Assembly: GCA_015146655.1 (NCBI GenBank)
Contig: VKHL01000003.1
Coordinates: 310,001 to 374,000, forward strand
Reading direction: 5' to 3'
Source: Ochromonas danica
Taxonomy: Eukaryota > Sar > Chrysophyceae > Chromulinales > Chromulinaceae
DNA length: 64,000 bases
This document shows positions 22,329 to 34,790 of this stretch, piece after piece. The position numbers and the translations under genes were made by a program. The notes below the pieces were generated by a model that made no database searches, was not told where the DNA came from, and saw only the letters and a list, made by a program, of their open reading frames with translations. Numbering within the stretch: position 1 is the first letter of the stretch; each line of letters opens with the position of its first letter.

Positions 22329-24271
22329 TCACGCTACGGCTACTGGACTAAGAGAGAGATTAGCATAAGCAGACTTTTGCTTCATGTCAACGAGGCCCCA
22401 AGTCTTCAACTGCAGGCATTCAAGAAAGAAGCCAGCTGCACTCTTGCGAGTAGCTCCACTGCACAAATCTTCGAAGTCTACTGTCGCCTTTGCGCCTTTC
22501 GCAGCATTCTCTTCAAATCGAGACTTCAACAATCCCAACACATTCTTTGTGCGGTCACTCATGCGATGCTCAGGAGAAGCAACGGAGGCAATAGGAGATT
22601 TCTTTGACCCAGGAGTAGCTGTGGCAGGTGACTGCAAGACTTTCGCAATCTTATCCTTGCTTGCACTAACGGGAGCCTTCGGTGACATCACCACAGGCTC
22701 AATGTAAGGTTGAGTATCAAAATAGCTTGGCGAAGACGGAGGAAGGTCTGCACCCATGGACGCAAACGAGACGTCCACATCAAAAGCAGATGGTTCTTCT
22801 AGGATACTCTTCTCTCCTCCCATGGAACTTAAGCGTCTATCAACTGTTGACAAAGGCTCCGCAACTGCACGAGTGAGTTCCACGGAGGGAGTAGATTGTT
22901 CTGCAACAAGGTTGCGTGACCGAGCAGATGAGAAAGGAAATTCATCGAAACCAGTAACTATATCAATAGTCGACTGAAGAGCTTTGCAAACGTTGCGAAA
23001 CCTAGGCAGAATATAAAGTCTGTCTTCGATTGATTGATCATCAGAGGCATTATCACCGCCGATTTGAAAAGGCAGCTGATCTCCTAATCGTCTGCGAAGG
23101 ATTGGTTGACTATCAGCGAGGCGCTGCTTGACCACACGAGCAGGCAATTCAATTTGTTCATCAACCTGTTCAAAACAACCAACAGCGTCAACATTTCATT
23201 CAACAAGCTCTGTCAACAACATTATCTCACCTTAAGTATACCTCGCTTTTTGTTGTTCTTCTTCGTAGCTTCTCTTCGAGACTTCTCTTTCCTGCTTTCT
23301 TCCACGTCTTCTTCTTCTTGTAGAGGTGTAACAGGTCTCTCTCGAGCGAGTTCCACCTCGCTGACCAAGGGTAACGTTGTATCGAGGAAGGAAGCATCAA
23401 AAGGTGGTAAATAGTCTTCTACAAGACCAGGTTGCACACTCTCCACAACAGCAGCCGCACTACCAATAGCATTCTTAGCACCAGAAGCTGGGACCATAGC
23501 ATCATCTGGGGCAGAGAAAGAATAGTCTGCCTGAGTACCAGAGAATAAGATACGATCATCAAAGGCTGCAAGGTTATCATCTTCCAAGTCACGAACAAGT
23601 GATCTTCTCACAGAGTGATCCTTATGGATGGAGAAGTTTGACAAAGAAGGCGATCGTACATGAGGTGAATGAGCAAACAAAGAGCTACCCTCACCACGTC
23701 GAATTTCTACATCACTTAGACGACTCACACCACCTTCCACCTCAGGTACAATAGTCTGTTTATTACGACCACTTGTACGTCGAGTAGAAGGTGATGGCAT
23801 AGGAGAAGGAGAAGCACTAACCCCTGACTTGACACTATTACCATCTGAAGCAAGATGGGCACTAAAGGCAAGATGATCAAATCCTTGCATGATGTTATTA
23901 TTATGATTATGAGGATCTTCATCAAGTTGGAAATGACCAAAATGCCTCAAGTCATCAATGGTAGCAGAGGCAGTGGCAGGGTCAAGATCAACATTGCCTG
24001 GACGGAAGGCAAGTTTCATCTTCCACATAGCCTCTGTACAGTCTGTCATTAAGTATCGTACTTTTTTTGAATAGATACGTACGATACCCACCATTAAATG
24101 ACCTGATACTCTTAGAGCAAGAGGTACACTAGGATTCATCACTGATTCTACTGAAGCGGAAATATCAGTGGCGAAGATTTGTTGTTTAGTCAACTTTTTC
24201 TCATAATGAGCAGCTAACCAGATCTTAGCTAAAGGTCCTTTACGAGCGAGAATAACTTGTGAATAGAACAT
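22329..24271 (-). CDS. RAD21: Rad21/Scc1-type cohesin kleisin
   Basis: Exon 1 is 23231-24271, the intron is 23166-23230 (65 bp, phase 0), and exon 2 is 22329-23165, giving 625 aa. The N-terminal kleisin domain starts at the first methionine: MFYSQVILARKGPLAKIWLAAH, with SVPLALRVSGHLMVGIVRIYSKKVRYLMTDC, diagnostic for Rad21/Rec8. The middle is Ser/Pro-rich and acidic. The exon junction restores LKVDEQIELP. The C-terminal winged helix is VDFEDLCSGATRKSAAGFFLECLQLKTWGLV, which binds the SMC1 head. The nuclear role in sister-chromatid cohesion follows from family knowledge. Mitotic Rad21 and meiotic Rec8 cannot be distinguished with certainty. Confidence 0.93.
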
Positions 24272-24648
24272 CTTTCTCTCTTTGTCTGCCTATATATATA
24301 TCTCTCTCTCTCTTTGTTGTTCTTCTTCTCAATGTGATAGGAGGAGACTGAGGGTGGATAGACAGGTGGTGGGGACTGAAGATACTCTTCCTTTTCAGTT
24401 CTGCCATGATGAACCTCACCCAGCACCAGCAGCCGGCACCCCCACACAAAGAATTTCTTCTCAGTTTGGCGATTTCTCCCACTGGGAAGAAACATTTTCT
24501 CCCAATCATTCAAATTCAAAAATATTCAAATATTCCATGGAGTGATTCGCTGGAACAAGTTCGTCGAAGAACTTTGTCGAGATAGTTACAGGATGCAATA
24601 TGAAAGTGCAGCTCTGTGAATTGACTACAGATTGATGCGAGCCGCAAG

Positions 24649-24662
24649 TTAACCCTAACCCT
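24649..24662. repeat. Interstitial telomere-like repeat
   Basis: The sequence TTAACCCTAACCCT holds two CCCTAA units. It is too short for a telomere and is flanked by unique sequence. Confidence 0.5.
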
Positions 24663-25129
24663 ACAAATCGAACTGTAACTGGTCACCGTGACTACAGTAT
24701 TAGTCTATACTACAAATCAATTTGATTCACAATCCATCGTAATTTGATAAATGAATAAAGTTTAGAGCAGATGTATAGCAGGGTCAACACTCTGAGACTG
24801 TAGACTACATACCCTCTAGACTATTATTTCTATACTGTACACGGTCTATAACTGTTTTGAAAGAAAAGCTTAGAGTTGTCATCACTGTGTGTCAACATTT
24901 TACAAAATATGACACTATCATAAGGCTAAGAGGGTACACTAATAATGAGCAATCACATGAGAGCATTTCGTCACGTCGCCCAGTCCAGAAGTCTAATGAA
25001 TCTATTCAATCAATACAAACCAACAGAAGATAAGCAACTATTTCACTAAACAACTATACACAGAGATAGCATATAGTACTGCACTAGAAGTAAGAGAGAG
25101 AAGAGGGATGGCACCGCCGGATCAGACCA

Positions 25130-25160
25130 TCTCGGTGACACTGGCAAAAGGTCACCGAGA
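25130..25160. other. Perfect 10 bp inverted repeat (hairpin)
   Basis: Arm TCTCGGTGAC (25130-25139) pairs perfectly with GTCACCGAGA (25151-25160) around an 11 nt loop. It is not attached to a recognised gene. It could be a structured ncRNA or a protein-binding site. Confidence 0.5.
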
Positions 25161-25681
25161 CATAGTTTTCACAGTTCCAATAGAATCAAAGTCGAGTCAT
25201 ACGGGGAAAGAAGTTAAATTGTCCTCATTTCCAGGGTCTCCTCCTCCTCTTCTCTCATACAAGTCATTCTAGTATGGTGGCAAGATGTTCTAGAACTCTT
25301 CTCACACTACCACAGTACTACCATACAACAACACAAGACAGAACAGATTCACTCACCTTAGGAAATGATCATCTCCACAGCTCATGTGCTTATGACAAAG
25401 ACCCAGGAGGGCCTCTCTCATTCTCTCCTAGCAGGTCTCCAGACAGACACAGACAGACCGTGCAGAGGAACTCTTAAGAACTCTCCTTTGGGAAGTGCCT
25501 GAGAGAAGTTGCTTCTCTGTAGTTGAACTCAACTAAAGGTCTTCAGATGTTCGATATGAATAGCATTTCATTGAACCTTTGCAGTCATCCTTATGGTGGA
25601 GGATGGATGAGATTGATTTTGATTGTGTGGTGGTTGGTGGTGATGAGGGATAGTATTATTGCGTGGGAGATATCTAGCTGC

Positions 25682-25845
25682 CTGGCTATCTGGCTCTTTC
25701 ACCATCTAGTCTGGCTGTCTGGCTCTTTTGCTATCTGGTCTAGCTGTCTGGCTACCTGGAAACCTGGCTATCTGGCTCTTTCACCATCTAGTCTGGCTGT
25801 CTGGCTCTTTTGCTATCTGGTCTAGCTGTCTGGCTACCTGGCAAC
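25682..25845. repeat. Two-copy 82 bp minisatellite built from CTGGCT-type units
   Basis: An 82 bp unit (25682-25763) is repeated almost perfectly (25764-25845). Internally it is made of degenerate CTGGCTATCTGG/CTGTCTGG subrepeats. It gives an ORF full of WL/SG residues that has no coding merit. Confidence 0.85.
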
Positions 25846-26024
25846 CTGGCTACCTGGCTCATCTCATCCCATCTCATCTCATCACATCGTCTCTGTCTGC
25901 AAATCCATCTTATCTTAGTCTATCATAACTAACCTAACCTTCACTTACCTTCACCTTCTCCTCTACTCCTTCTTTCCTCCTCCTTCTCCTTCTCTTTCTC
26001 CTCCTCTCTACTTCTAGAAGAGAG

Positions 26025-28724
<2,700 letters not shown>

Positions 28725-28839
28725 GGGCGGCTGATTAAATGTCCCTACCATATTTCTTAGAGTGATGATGATGATGATTATATTTGTATGTACAACAACG
28801 CCAAACAGGAAACCATAACTAATGACGGCTAGAGAGGTA

Positions 28840-30024
28840 TTACAGTTTCCTGCTATGATGTAGATAGTCTCTCTGCGCATTTAACAAAGCATTAATAGCG
28901 TCAACCCAAACTTGTGCACCAATAATGCCATCAAAAAGATGATATACACGACCATTTTCAGGGACTGTAATTTCAAAATGCTTCCGATCTGTGGAATGAA
29001 TCTTGATGCGCTGTGCCATAGTCCAAGGAATGGATCCTTTATATGCCCCTTGGCCATCGAGGTAGAGAAGCCTCGGTTTGCTTGTAAGGATCAACGTTCG
29101 CTTCTTGAAAGATAACCCTTTTCTTTTCCAAATCTTGCTGTGTACAATAACGAATTCACCATACTCTTGCTGAATATGTCTGGCAAATTTCTCTTCAAGT
29201 TCACCCATCTGAGGAAATTCTCTTTTAACACGCTCTTGTTGAGCTCTTGCAACGTCTATCACACAAGCCACCGGATTCAGACCACTGGAAGTGGAAGAAG
29301 AGGCAGTATCATAACTGAATCCATCTTGAAGGCGATTCCCTTGAAGACGACTGCTGCTATCATTATGATCTGCCTGTATGAGCTTTCGCTTTTCATTAAC
29401 AATACTAATTGTCATTCGATCAACCACTTCACGAACTTCCAGGGTTTCAAACAAGCGAATTGGCTGGAAGTTTCGCAACTGATGAAAATTAGGTTGATCA
29501 CCTGATAAAGCATGATAGGATAGATAGCGACGACGATCTTCTTTTCCAAATATAGCACAAGCATTAAAATTCCAATTGACTGATAGATCGGCTTTACAAT
29601 CAGGTTCAGGTAGAAAATGAGCTGGAATAGCTAAATCCGCAGTCCATCGTTGTCGTTGTTTGTTGATGTGGACCAAGGGCTCTTGATCCAAGTCTAAAGT
29701 AGGGTCTTGATCTTCCCAATCAGCTTCACCCATGAAGAAAATTAGCATATAGTGTCCATGAGGACCTACCTGGACCTCTAAATAGGGACACTCAGTGACA
29801 TCACTTCTCTGAGAACTAATAAATAATTCCACTACTTCATAGTCTGATAACTCTTCAAATCTACCTGGTGGTGCATCAGGTGGAGGATCATTATGATAAG
29901 GTGCATCAATATGAACTAAGACATCACCACTTTCTGGAGAAATTCTTAATTCAATAGCATATCTTTCATAAGGGGATGGTCGACCATCCCAATAGTTATT
30001 GAATGTGACCGAGACCTCAGACAT
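28840..30024 (-). CDS. Fusion of UPF0462 (C4orf33-like) domain with a PDK1-type PH domain
   Basis: Single exon of 394 aa. Residues ~8-205 match the UPF0462/C4orf33 family: NNYWDGRPSPYERYAIELRI, DISAP-like HIDAPYHNDPPPDAPPG, ELSDYEVVELFI, YLEVQVGPHGHYMLIFF, NACAIFGKEDRRRYLSYHAL and QPNFHQLRNFQP. That fold resembles carbohydrate-binding module 9, with no established biochemical role. A Ser-rich linker follows. Residues ~290-385 look like the PDK1-type PH domain (PH_3): SKIWKRKGLSFKKRTLILTS, PRLLYLDGQGAYKGSIPW and FEITVPENGRVYHLFD, ending in a W helix. The PH part suggests phosphoinositide binding, which is inferred. Confidence 0.82.
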   Translation of the reverse strand: MSEVSVTFNNYWDGRPSPYERYAIELRISPESGDVLVHIDAPYHNDPPPDAPPGRFEELSDYEVVELFISSQRSDVTECPYLEVQVGPHGHYMLIFFMGEADWEDQDPTLDLDQEPLVHINKQRQRWTADLAIPAHFLPEPDCKADLSVNWNFNACAIFGKEDRRRYLSYHALSGDQPNFHQLRNFQPIRLFETLEVREVVDRMTISIVNEKRKLIQADHNDSSSRLQGNRLQDGFSYDTASSSTSSGLNPVACVIDVARAQQERVKREFPQMGELEEKFARHIQQEYGEFVIVHSKIWKRKGLSFKKRTLILTSKPRLLYLDGQGAYKGSIPWTMAQRIKIHSTDRKHFEITVPENGRVYHLFDGIIGAQVWVDAINALLNAQRDYLHHSRKL

Positions 30025-30306
30025 GACTGAGAGAGACAGAGAGAGACTGAGAGAGAAGCCTTGAGAGAAGTGAAGTAAGTGAATTCTAATTGAAGATCAC
30101 GAAAATAGCTTCAGTCCTTGCAAACTGAAAGGTCGAAGGGGGTGATCTGGGACAACCCAGCACCCCTTCCGCCTCAAGAGCTTGGTGGTAAAATTCTGTA
30201 CAGCTAGCCAGAATCTGGCAATCTGGCTCATCCACACCAGCTTCAATTACAAAGTGGTTTATGTTACATTACATTACAGATCACTTCAGTGTTATATTAC
30301 TATGAG

Positions 30307-32079
30307 CTAACGTTTAGCATAATACCGTAAATTATGACAACTGTACTTCCACCTCTTGTTTGCATCATCACCATCATCATCGTCATTCACATAATCTACA
30401 TTATTTACACCTTTCATCATACAAACAGAGCAGACATTTCGAAGAGCTTCAATAGTCAAGCGCTTCTCGAGGATATTCTCATCATTAGCACGTATCGCTC
30501 TATCCAACGCTAGCTGACACCATCTCCATGCAGAGAGCTGTTCTTCCTTTTTCATTGACATAGATGCTATCCTAGTGTATACCTCCGACAAATCTACCCA
30601 GAGGGAAGAAAGAGCCATTCCCAGCTCATCAGCAGTTATTATCAGTCCAGCTGCTTCCTCCATCAGAGATGCTGCCGTCATTTCTGCTTCTAGAGACAAA
30701 TCCATAATAGAGGCGGTGCGATACCTTGCAGCCATTCGAAGCCATCCTTCAGACTTTACAGTCGCTAAATGAACTCTACCCATCAGATCCTGCTCACCAA
30801 CGGCCACGAGGAGTTGATCAACTGATCTCAACAGTTCAAGAGCCACAGACAAGAACTGCTCCAATCCATCACTTGTGACATATTTCATACGCAGTGTCAG
30901 CAGTGACACCATCTGTTCGAGATGGACCAGATGCACAACAGAGGTCGTTTGCTCACTTTCCTCGAGACTTTTCCTCACAATGCGGTCAACAGCCCCAAGA
31001 AAGTATTTACAATGCTCTGGTTGTTCCTTGTCTTCTTCTTGCAACCGGGCTTGCCAGGCACAGAAGTGACTCAACAAATTGAATAGGTCATCTATGCGAC
31101 TAACTTCACCTTGATGATAATCAGACAAGAGGTTTGTCATCATGTCAAGTAAGACCTTGAGCTTGACCTCTTCCAGCATCTCTCTATGCAGAGTAATCCG
31201 ATAATCTGAGCGAGGCTTTGGTACAGTTTCCGTGGCAATAGTAGCAGATTGTGACTGTGCTATGGTTGTCTCCCATAATTGTTGCAATGAAAGTGTAGCC
31301 ACAGCTTTCCGAACCTCATCGAGCTCGCCCATTAAGTGCAACACTTTATCTTCCTGCTCAGAGAAGTGCTCCAAGGCAGGCCAGAGAGAGTTAATCGTAT
31401 GAGGTGGCAGTAAGGCGATATGGTCTAGTTCAGACCGCTCTTCTAATCTCAAGGAGAGCAAGTTCAAGGCATGCTGATCGCAGAAGACTCCGGGAGCATA
31501 TCGCAGTGACCACCACTCAGCGAGAGCTTGCCTAGACCAAGGGGTGTCTCGGACAATAATGAAACCCGTGTTAGCCCAGTCTAGTGAGTCCTGTGCTAAG
31601 AGAAGATCAGCTTTAGGGTGGGCCAGTAACAGTTGTTCGATATCCACGGAAGAGTCCAAGACCATCAAGTCAGCATCGAGATAGACCAAGACTCTCTGCT
31701 TTCTATCCCCACTTGCCCTAAGAGAATCTCCTCCCACTTCGTTAGAAGCTGCCATGATTGGGGTGGAGTAGGAGGACAGAAGGTCGAGCAAGAGCATGAC
31801 CTTGACCCATCGCAGGTCACTCTCGCTCTCCTGCAAAGAGGAATCACCTTCCAGAAGGTGATAGTGATAACCACGATGGGTTGCATAATGAGCATTGATC
31901 TGTGAGCAAGGTAGAGCATAAGGGAGGATATTGCTAGAGGAGAAGGTCAGCAGAGTAATGTTGTAGTGGTTGAGGTGATGATGATGATCCTGGGATCTTG
32001 TCCAGGACTCTAAAATGATCAAAAGGAAAATCAATGCTGATGCTATTCGCGCATGAAAACCACCCTCTTGCCTTCCCAT
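30307..32079 (-). CDS. GT-A-fold glycosyltransferase (paralogue of 14550-16730)
   Basis: Single exon of 590 aa. An N-terminal signal anchor (IASALIFLLIILESW) precedes the catalytic domain. It has YNITLLTFSSSN, LRWVKVMLLLDLL, VLVYLDADLMVLDSS (DxD), LLLAQDSLDWANTGFIIVRD, LAEWWSLRY, CDQHALNLL and VLHLMGELDEV. These blocks occur in the same order in the gene at 14550-16730, so the two are divergent paralogues. The pattern recalls GT34-type galactosyl or mannosyl transferases. The C-terminal ~280 residues are helical, and an acidic Asp-rich patch lies near the end. A luminal Golgi location is inferred. Confidence 0.75.
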   Translation of the reverse strand: MGRQEGGFHARIASALIFLLIILESWTRSQDHHHHLNHYNITLLTFSSSNILPYALPCSQINAHYATHRGYHYHLLEGDSSLQESESDLRWVKVMLLLDLLSSYSTPIMAASNEVGGDSLRASGDRKQRVLVYLDADLMVLDSSVDIEQLLLAHPKADLLLAQDSLDWANTGFIIVRDTPWSRQALAEWWSLRYAPGVFCDQHALNLLSLRLEERSELDHIALLPPHTINSLWPALEHFSEQEDKVLHLMGELDEVRKAVATLSLQQLWETTIAQSQSATIATETVPKPRSDYRITLHREMLEEVKLKVLLDMMTNLLSDYHQGEVSRIDDLFNLLSHFCAWQARLQEEDKEQPEHCKYFLGAVDRIVRKSLEESEQTTSVVHLVHLEQMVSLLTLRMKYVTSDGLEQFLSVALELLRSVDQLLVAVGEQDLMGRVHLATVKSEGWLRMAARYRTASIMDLSLEAEMTAASLMEEAAGLIITADELGMALSSLWVDLSEVYTRIASMSMKKEEQLSAWRWCQLALDRAIRANDENILEKRLTIEALRNVCSVCMMKGVNNVDYVNDDDDGDDANKRWKYSCHNLRYYAKR

Positions 32080-32664
32080 TTTAAGCAGCCAAGTGCAGGA
32101 TGTTCAAACCAACGCCATCACTTTTTTGTGTCAAAATGAGAAATGAAATCTGTTGGCCCAAAATCGAACCCATCTGACCCAAGTGGGTTTCCCACTCAGA
32201 TGGATTGCTCTGATCTTCAAATTTACATTCTAGTGTTATGTGCGACAGAATAGAGAAATCTATTAACAGGATTATATTAATAATTTCTATTATTTATAGA
32301 AGATTATGATTATTGTTGCTATGAAACAGTTGTTTAATTAGATACAGAGATGGAAAGAAAGAAGAAAACCCAATCCCAACCTCACTCAATTCCAACAGCC
32401 CAACAATGACCCAACAAGCCCGTTTGCTGCAGTCAAAACCCGAGATCCAAACACCCACAGAGAGCAACAGACAGATCGATCTCATCACATCTGCTCTCTA
32501 GCTAAGAGAACAACTCTCACCATACAATTCATCCTCTTATACCTACAGCTTCTGGGAACGTCTCTTTCCTTTATTCTTCCTAACTCTTTCTCACTTTTAA
32601 TCCTATTATTGCCAATATTCTATTTATAATATTTCTTTATCTGTTCTACATCGTGAGTTGAAAA
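32080..32664. other. Divergent spacer (585 bp) with a compound hairpin
   Basis: This lies between the minus-strand glycosyltransferase and the plus-strand SNARE gene. Apart from the hairpin at 32170-32203 and a pyrimidine-rich leader before 32665, nothing was recognised. Confidence 0.5.
32170..32203. other. Compound hairpin, possible small RNA or tRNA-derived fragment
   Basis: Outer arms CCATCTGA (32170-32177) and TCAGATGG (32196-32203) pair perfectly. Inner arms GTGGG (32183-32187) and CCCAC (32191-32195) close a TTT loop, with a 5 nt bulge. On the minus strand it is followed by GGTTCGATTTT, which resembles a tRNA B box. Confidence 0.45.
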
Positions 32665-34021
32665 ATGGCAGTCGATCGCAAGGAAGCTAACATGAAAATG
32701 CTCCAGGACACGGTGGAGGTGCAAAATAAAACCAAAGATGCAGTCGTGCGCATGAATCGTCAAGCCGTGGAGGCTGAGCAGCTGGGCGGTCGCACTTTAG
32801 AAGAGCTGCGTAGACAAGGAAATCAAATTGTAAGTTATGCCGTGGCCTCTCCCTACTGGGTCTCTTTGTGCTCTCTGTCACTGTGGTACAACACTGTGTT
32901 CTCAGTTGTTTTCACTCTTTGCCGATCATCTTTTCTCTCACTTTGTCATCATCGCATGATTTTCCATCCCATGACGTGATCGCTAATTTCGTTACTGTGA
33001 TGTATTGTCCTACTAGGATGAGATTAGCCAACAATTAAGCTCAGTGGATAGAAAGTTGGACCAATCCAAGGCTTTGCAGTCTAAGTTCGACATGTGGGCT
33101 GGTAATTGGTTGGGCGGCAAGAAGCGACAAGCTTTGAAAGAAGCTGAGGCAGAGATTCGTGATCGTAGTCAGCAGGATTATAGCAAGATCAAGGAAGTCT
33201 TTGAGCATGAGAAATTTGACACTTTTAATCGCTCGTGGAAGAAAGCTGGACTTGTGCTATGCTCAGATCCAAGCATTTCTTGCGATGACGTCTTCGATCC
33301 TGCACTACAAGAAAGCTTGGAAAATAGTTACTGGAAAGTGGATTTTTCTCTGGTTAATATTGATCCTGATGGATGGACTTATGCCAACAGTTTCCAATCA
33401 CTCAACAAAACGGGTGTTGGTGATAGCACGCCGAAGTGGAATTCCTATGTGCGTAGAAGGAAATGGAAGTATACTGAGTCACGCACTGGCTCCGCTGCTG
33501 TGGACGAGTAAGTCTCTTGCTTTCTCTCTTCTGTAACCGCTTTGATTGAACACCAACATGTGTCGTTATCAGTATTTACCAACGCAATGAAGCTCGCAAG
33601 GCGAAGACTGCCGGCTCTCGTCAAGCTGAGAAACTTGGTTATGTTCCTCGCAATAAAACTACTGGAACACTTACCGCCAATGGAATGAGCAGCGCTGGCA
33701 TGGTTCGAAAAGGTGAAGACCAAGCTCTGGATGAGGAATCTGCTGCGGGTTTGGCTTATGTGAAGTCTGCAGATGCTGAGATTGATGCTGGTCTAGAGTC
33801 CTTGTCCAGAACTATGGACAACTTGACTGGAATCGCTGGTGCCATGAAGGATGAGGTGAGCAAACTTATTCTTTTAGATACGACTCTCTGGATGACTGAC
33901 AGGTGCTTGGCAATAGAGTTTGGCCCAGAACCAGAAATTGGATTATCTGGACTCTCAGATGGAGAAGACCATGCAAAAGCAGACGGTTGTCAATGCCAGA
34001 CAGAGATTCTTGTTGAAATAA
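32665..34021 (+). CDS. SNAP-25-type Qb,Qc-SNARE with an internal DysF domain
   Basis: Exons are 32665-32829, 33017-33507, 33573-33855 and 33917-34021, giving 347 aa. SNARE motif 1 (residues ~12-75) carries the zero-layer Gln in ELRRQGNQIDEI. Motif 2 (residues ~275-340) carries it in SLAQNQKLDYL, directly after the last splice junction. Between them, residues ~113-206 form a complete DysF domain: VFEHEKFDTFNRSW and CSDPSISCDD (DysF-N side), then YWKVDFSL, DPDGWTYANSF and YVRRRKWKYTE (DysF-C side). There is no transmembrane segment, and the usual palmitoylated Cys cluster of SNAP-25 is absent. The acceptor CAATAG at 33916 was chosen because it alone restores motif 2 in frame; CTGACAG upstream breaks it. 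Family role: plasma-membrane or endosomal fusion. Confidence 0.92.
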
Positions 34022-34790
34022 ATTCTTTGTGGTGGGTCCGCGGATCTTCTCATCATCATACCCTCATCTGGGTGTGGATAGCGCTATTGAAGTGTATTGT
34101 AGATGTGGCTGCATTTATTTTACGATTAAGTTTTGCCGCGTTGCTAATATGATGCCAATGCATGCGCTATCGTGTAGTTGAACAACCACGAAAAGGCAAC
34201 TGTGTGTTTAGCTTCTGTGTTTATATGGAGCCCTGTGATGCTTCAGATGGTTTTAAGTTTTGCCTAAATAGCAGACAACAACAAATCTTTTGAGGAGTTC
34301 GTTGTGTTCCGCATCATTACGTTGTTGAATAGGATGGATAGAGTAGCTTGAAAGTTCGATCTCTTAGCGAGTGGTGTCAAGCGAATGCACTACAACTTTA
34401 TCGAAGAAGAAATAGTATTAGCAACAATATTGGCAAATTCTATGGCAATAATGCATGCATGGCACTTATCAAACTGTCTCTCGAACTTCCTTTCATTATT
34501 CGGAACCTTCCCCTTGTCCAAGAGGAAACCCAATTTTAAACCCAACGTTGCTGAGTCAAGATTTTGAAGCCTCTGGTGATAAGGGATGTAGGTATAACTA
34601 TGATAATACTTTGTGATTAATATAGTAATAGTAAATAAAATGAATGTTTCTTATAACTAGACTACATGTGACTGTTGGTATGTTAAGAGCTTATAGATGT
34701 TCTAACAACACAATGAATGTGTGGATCAGCAGAGTTTATCAGTAACGCGAGATATGCTATACTTAGCCTAACTGAAGCGTGACTTGTTGT
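34022..34790. other. Convergent spacer (769 bp), no gene seen
   Basis: This is the 3' flank of the SNARE gene and of serine acetyltransferase copy 1. The short ORFs present have no homology, splice structure or codon pattern supporting a gene. Confidence 0.5.

Larger units (their letters stand above)
24272..26024. other. Long spacer (1.75 kb) without a supported gene
   Basis: This divergent spacer lies between the kleisin and NEK genes. It contains a telomere-like repeat, a strong hairpin, an 82 bp tandem minisatellite and, just before the kinase start, a CT-rich leader (25930-26015). Short ORFs here have no domain or splice support. Confidence 0.7.

Noticed and set aside
24649-24662. Chromosome end
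   Set aside because: Only two telomere-like units, with genes on both sides.
32150-32235. tRNA gene on the minus strand
   Set aside because: A B-box-like GGTTCGA is present, but no complementary acceptor stem or proper anticodon arm could be formed. It was kept only as a hairpin.
33856-33916. Acceptor CTGACAG (near 33901) for the last SNARE intron
   Set aside because: It puts the C-terminus in a frame rich in Arg/Trp with no heptad pattern. The acceptor at 33916 restores the second SNARE motif.
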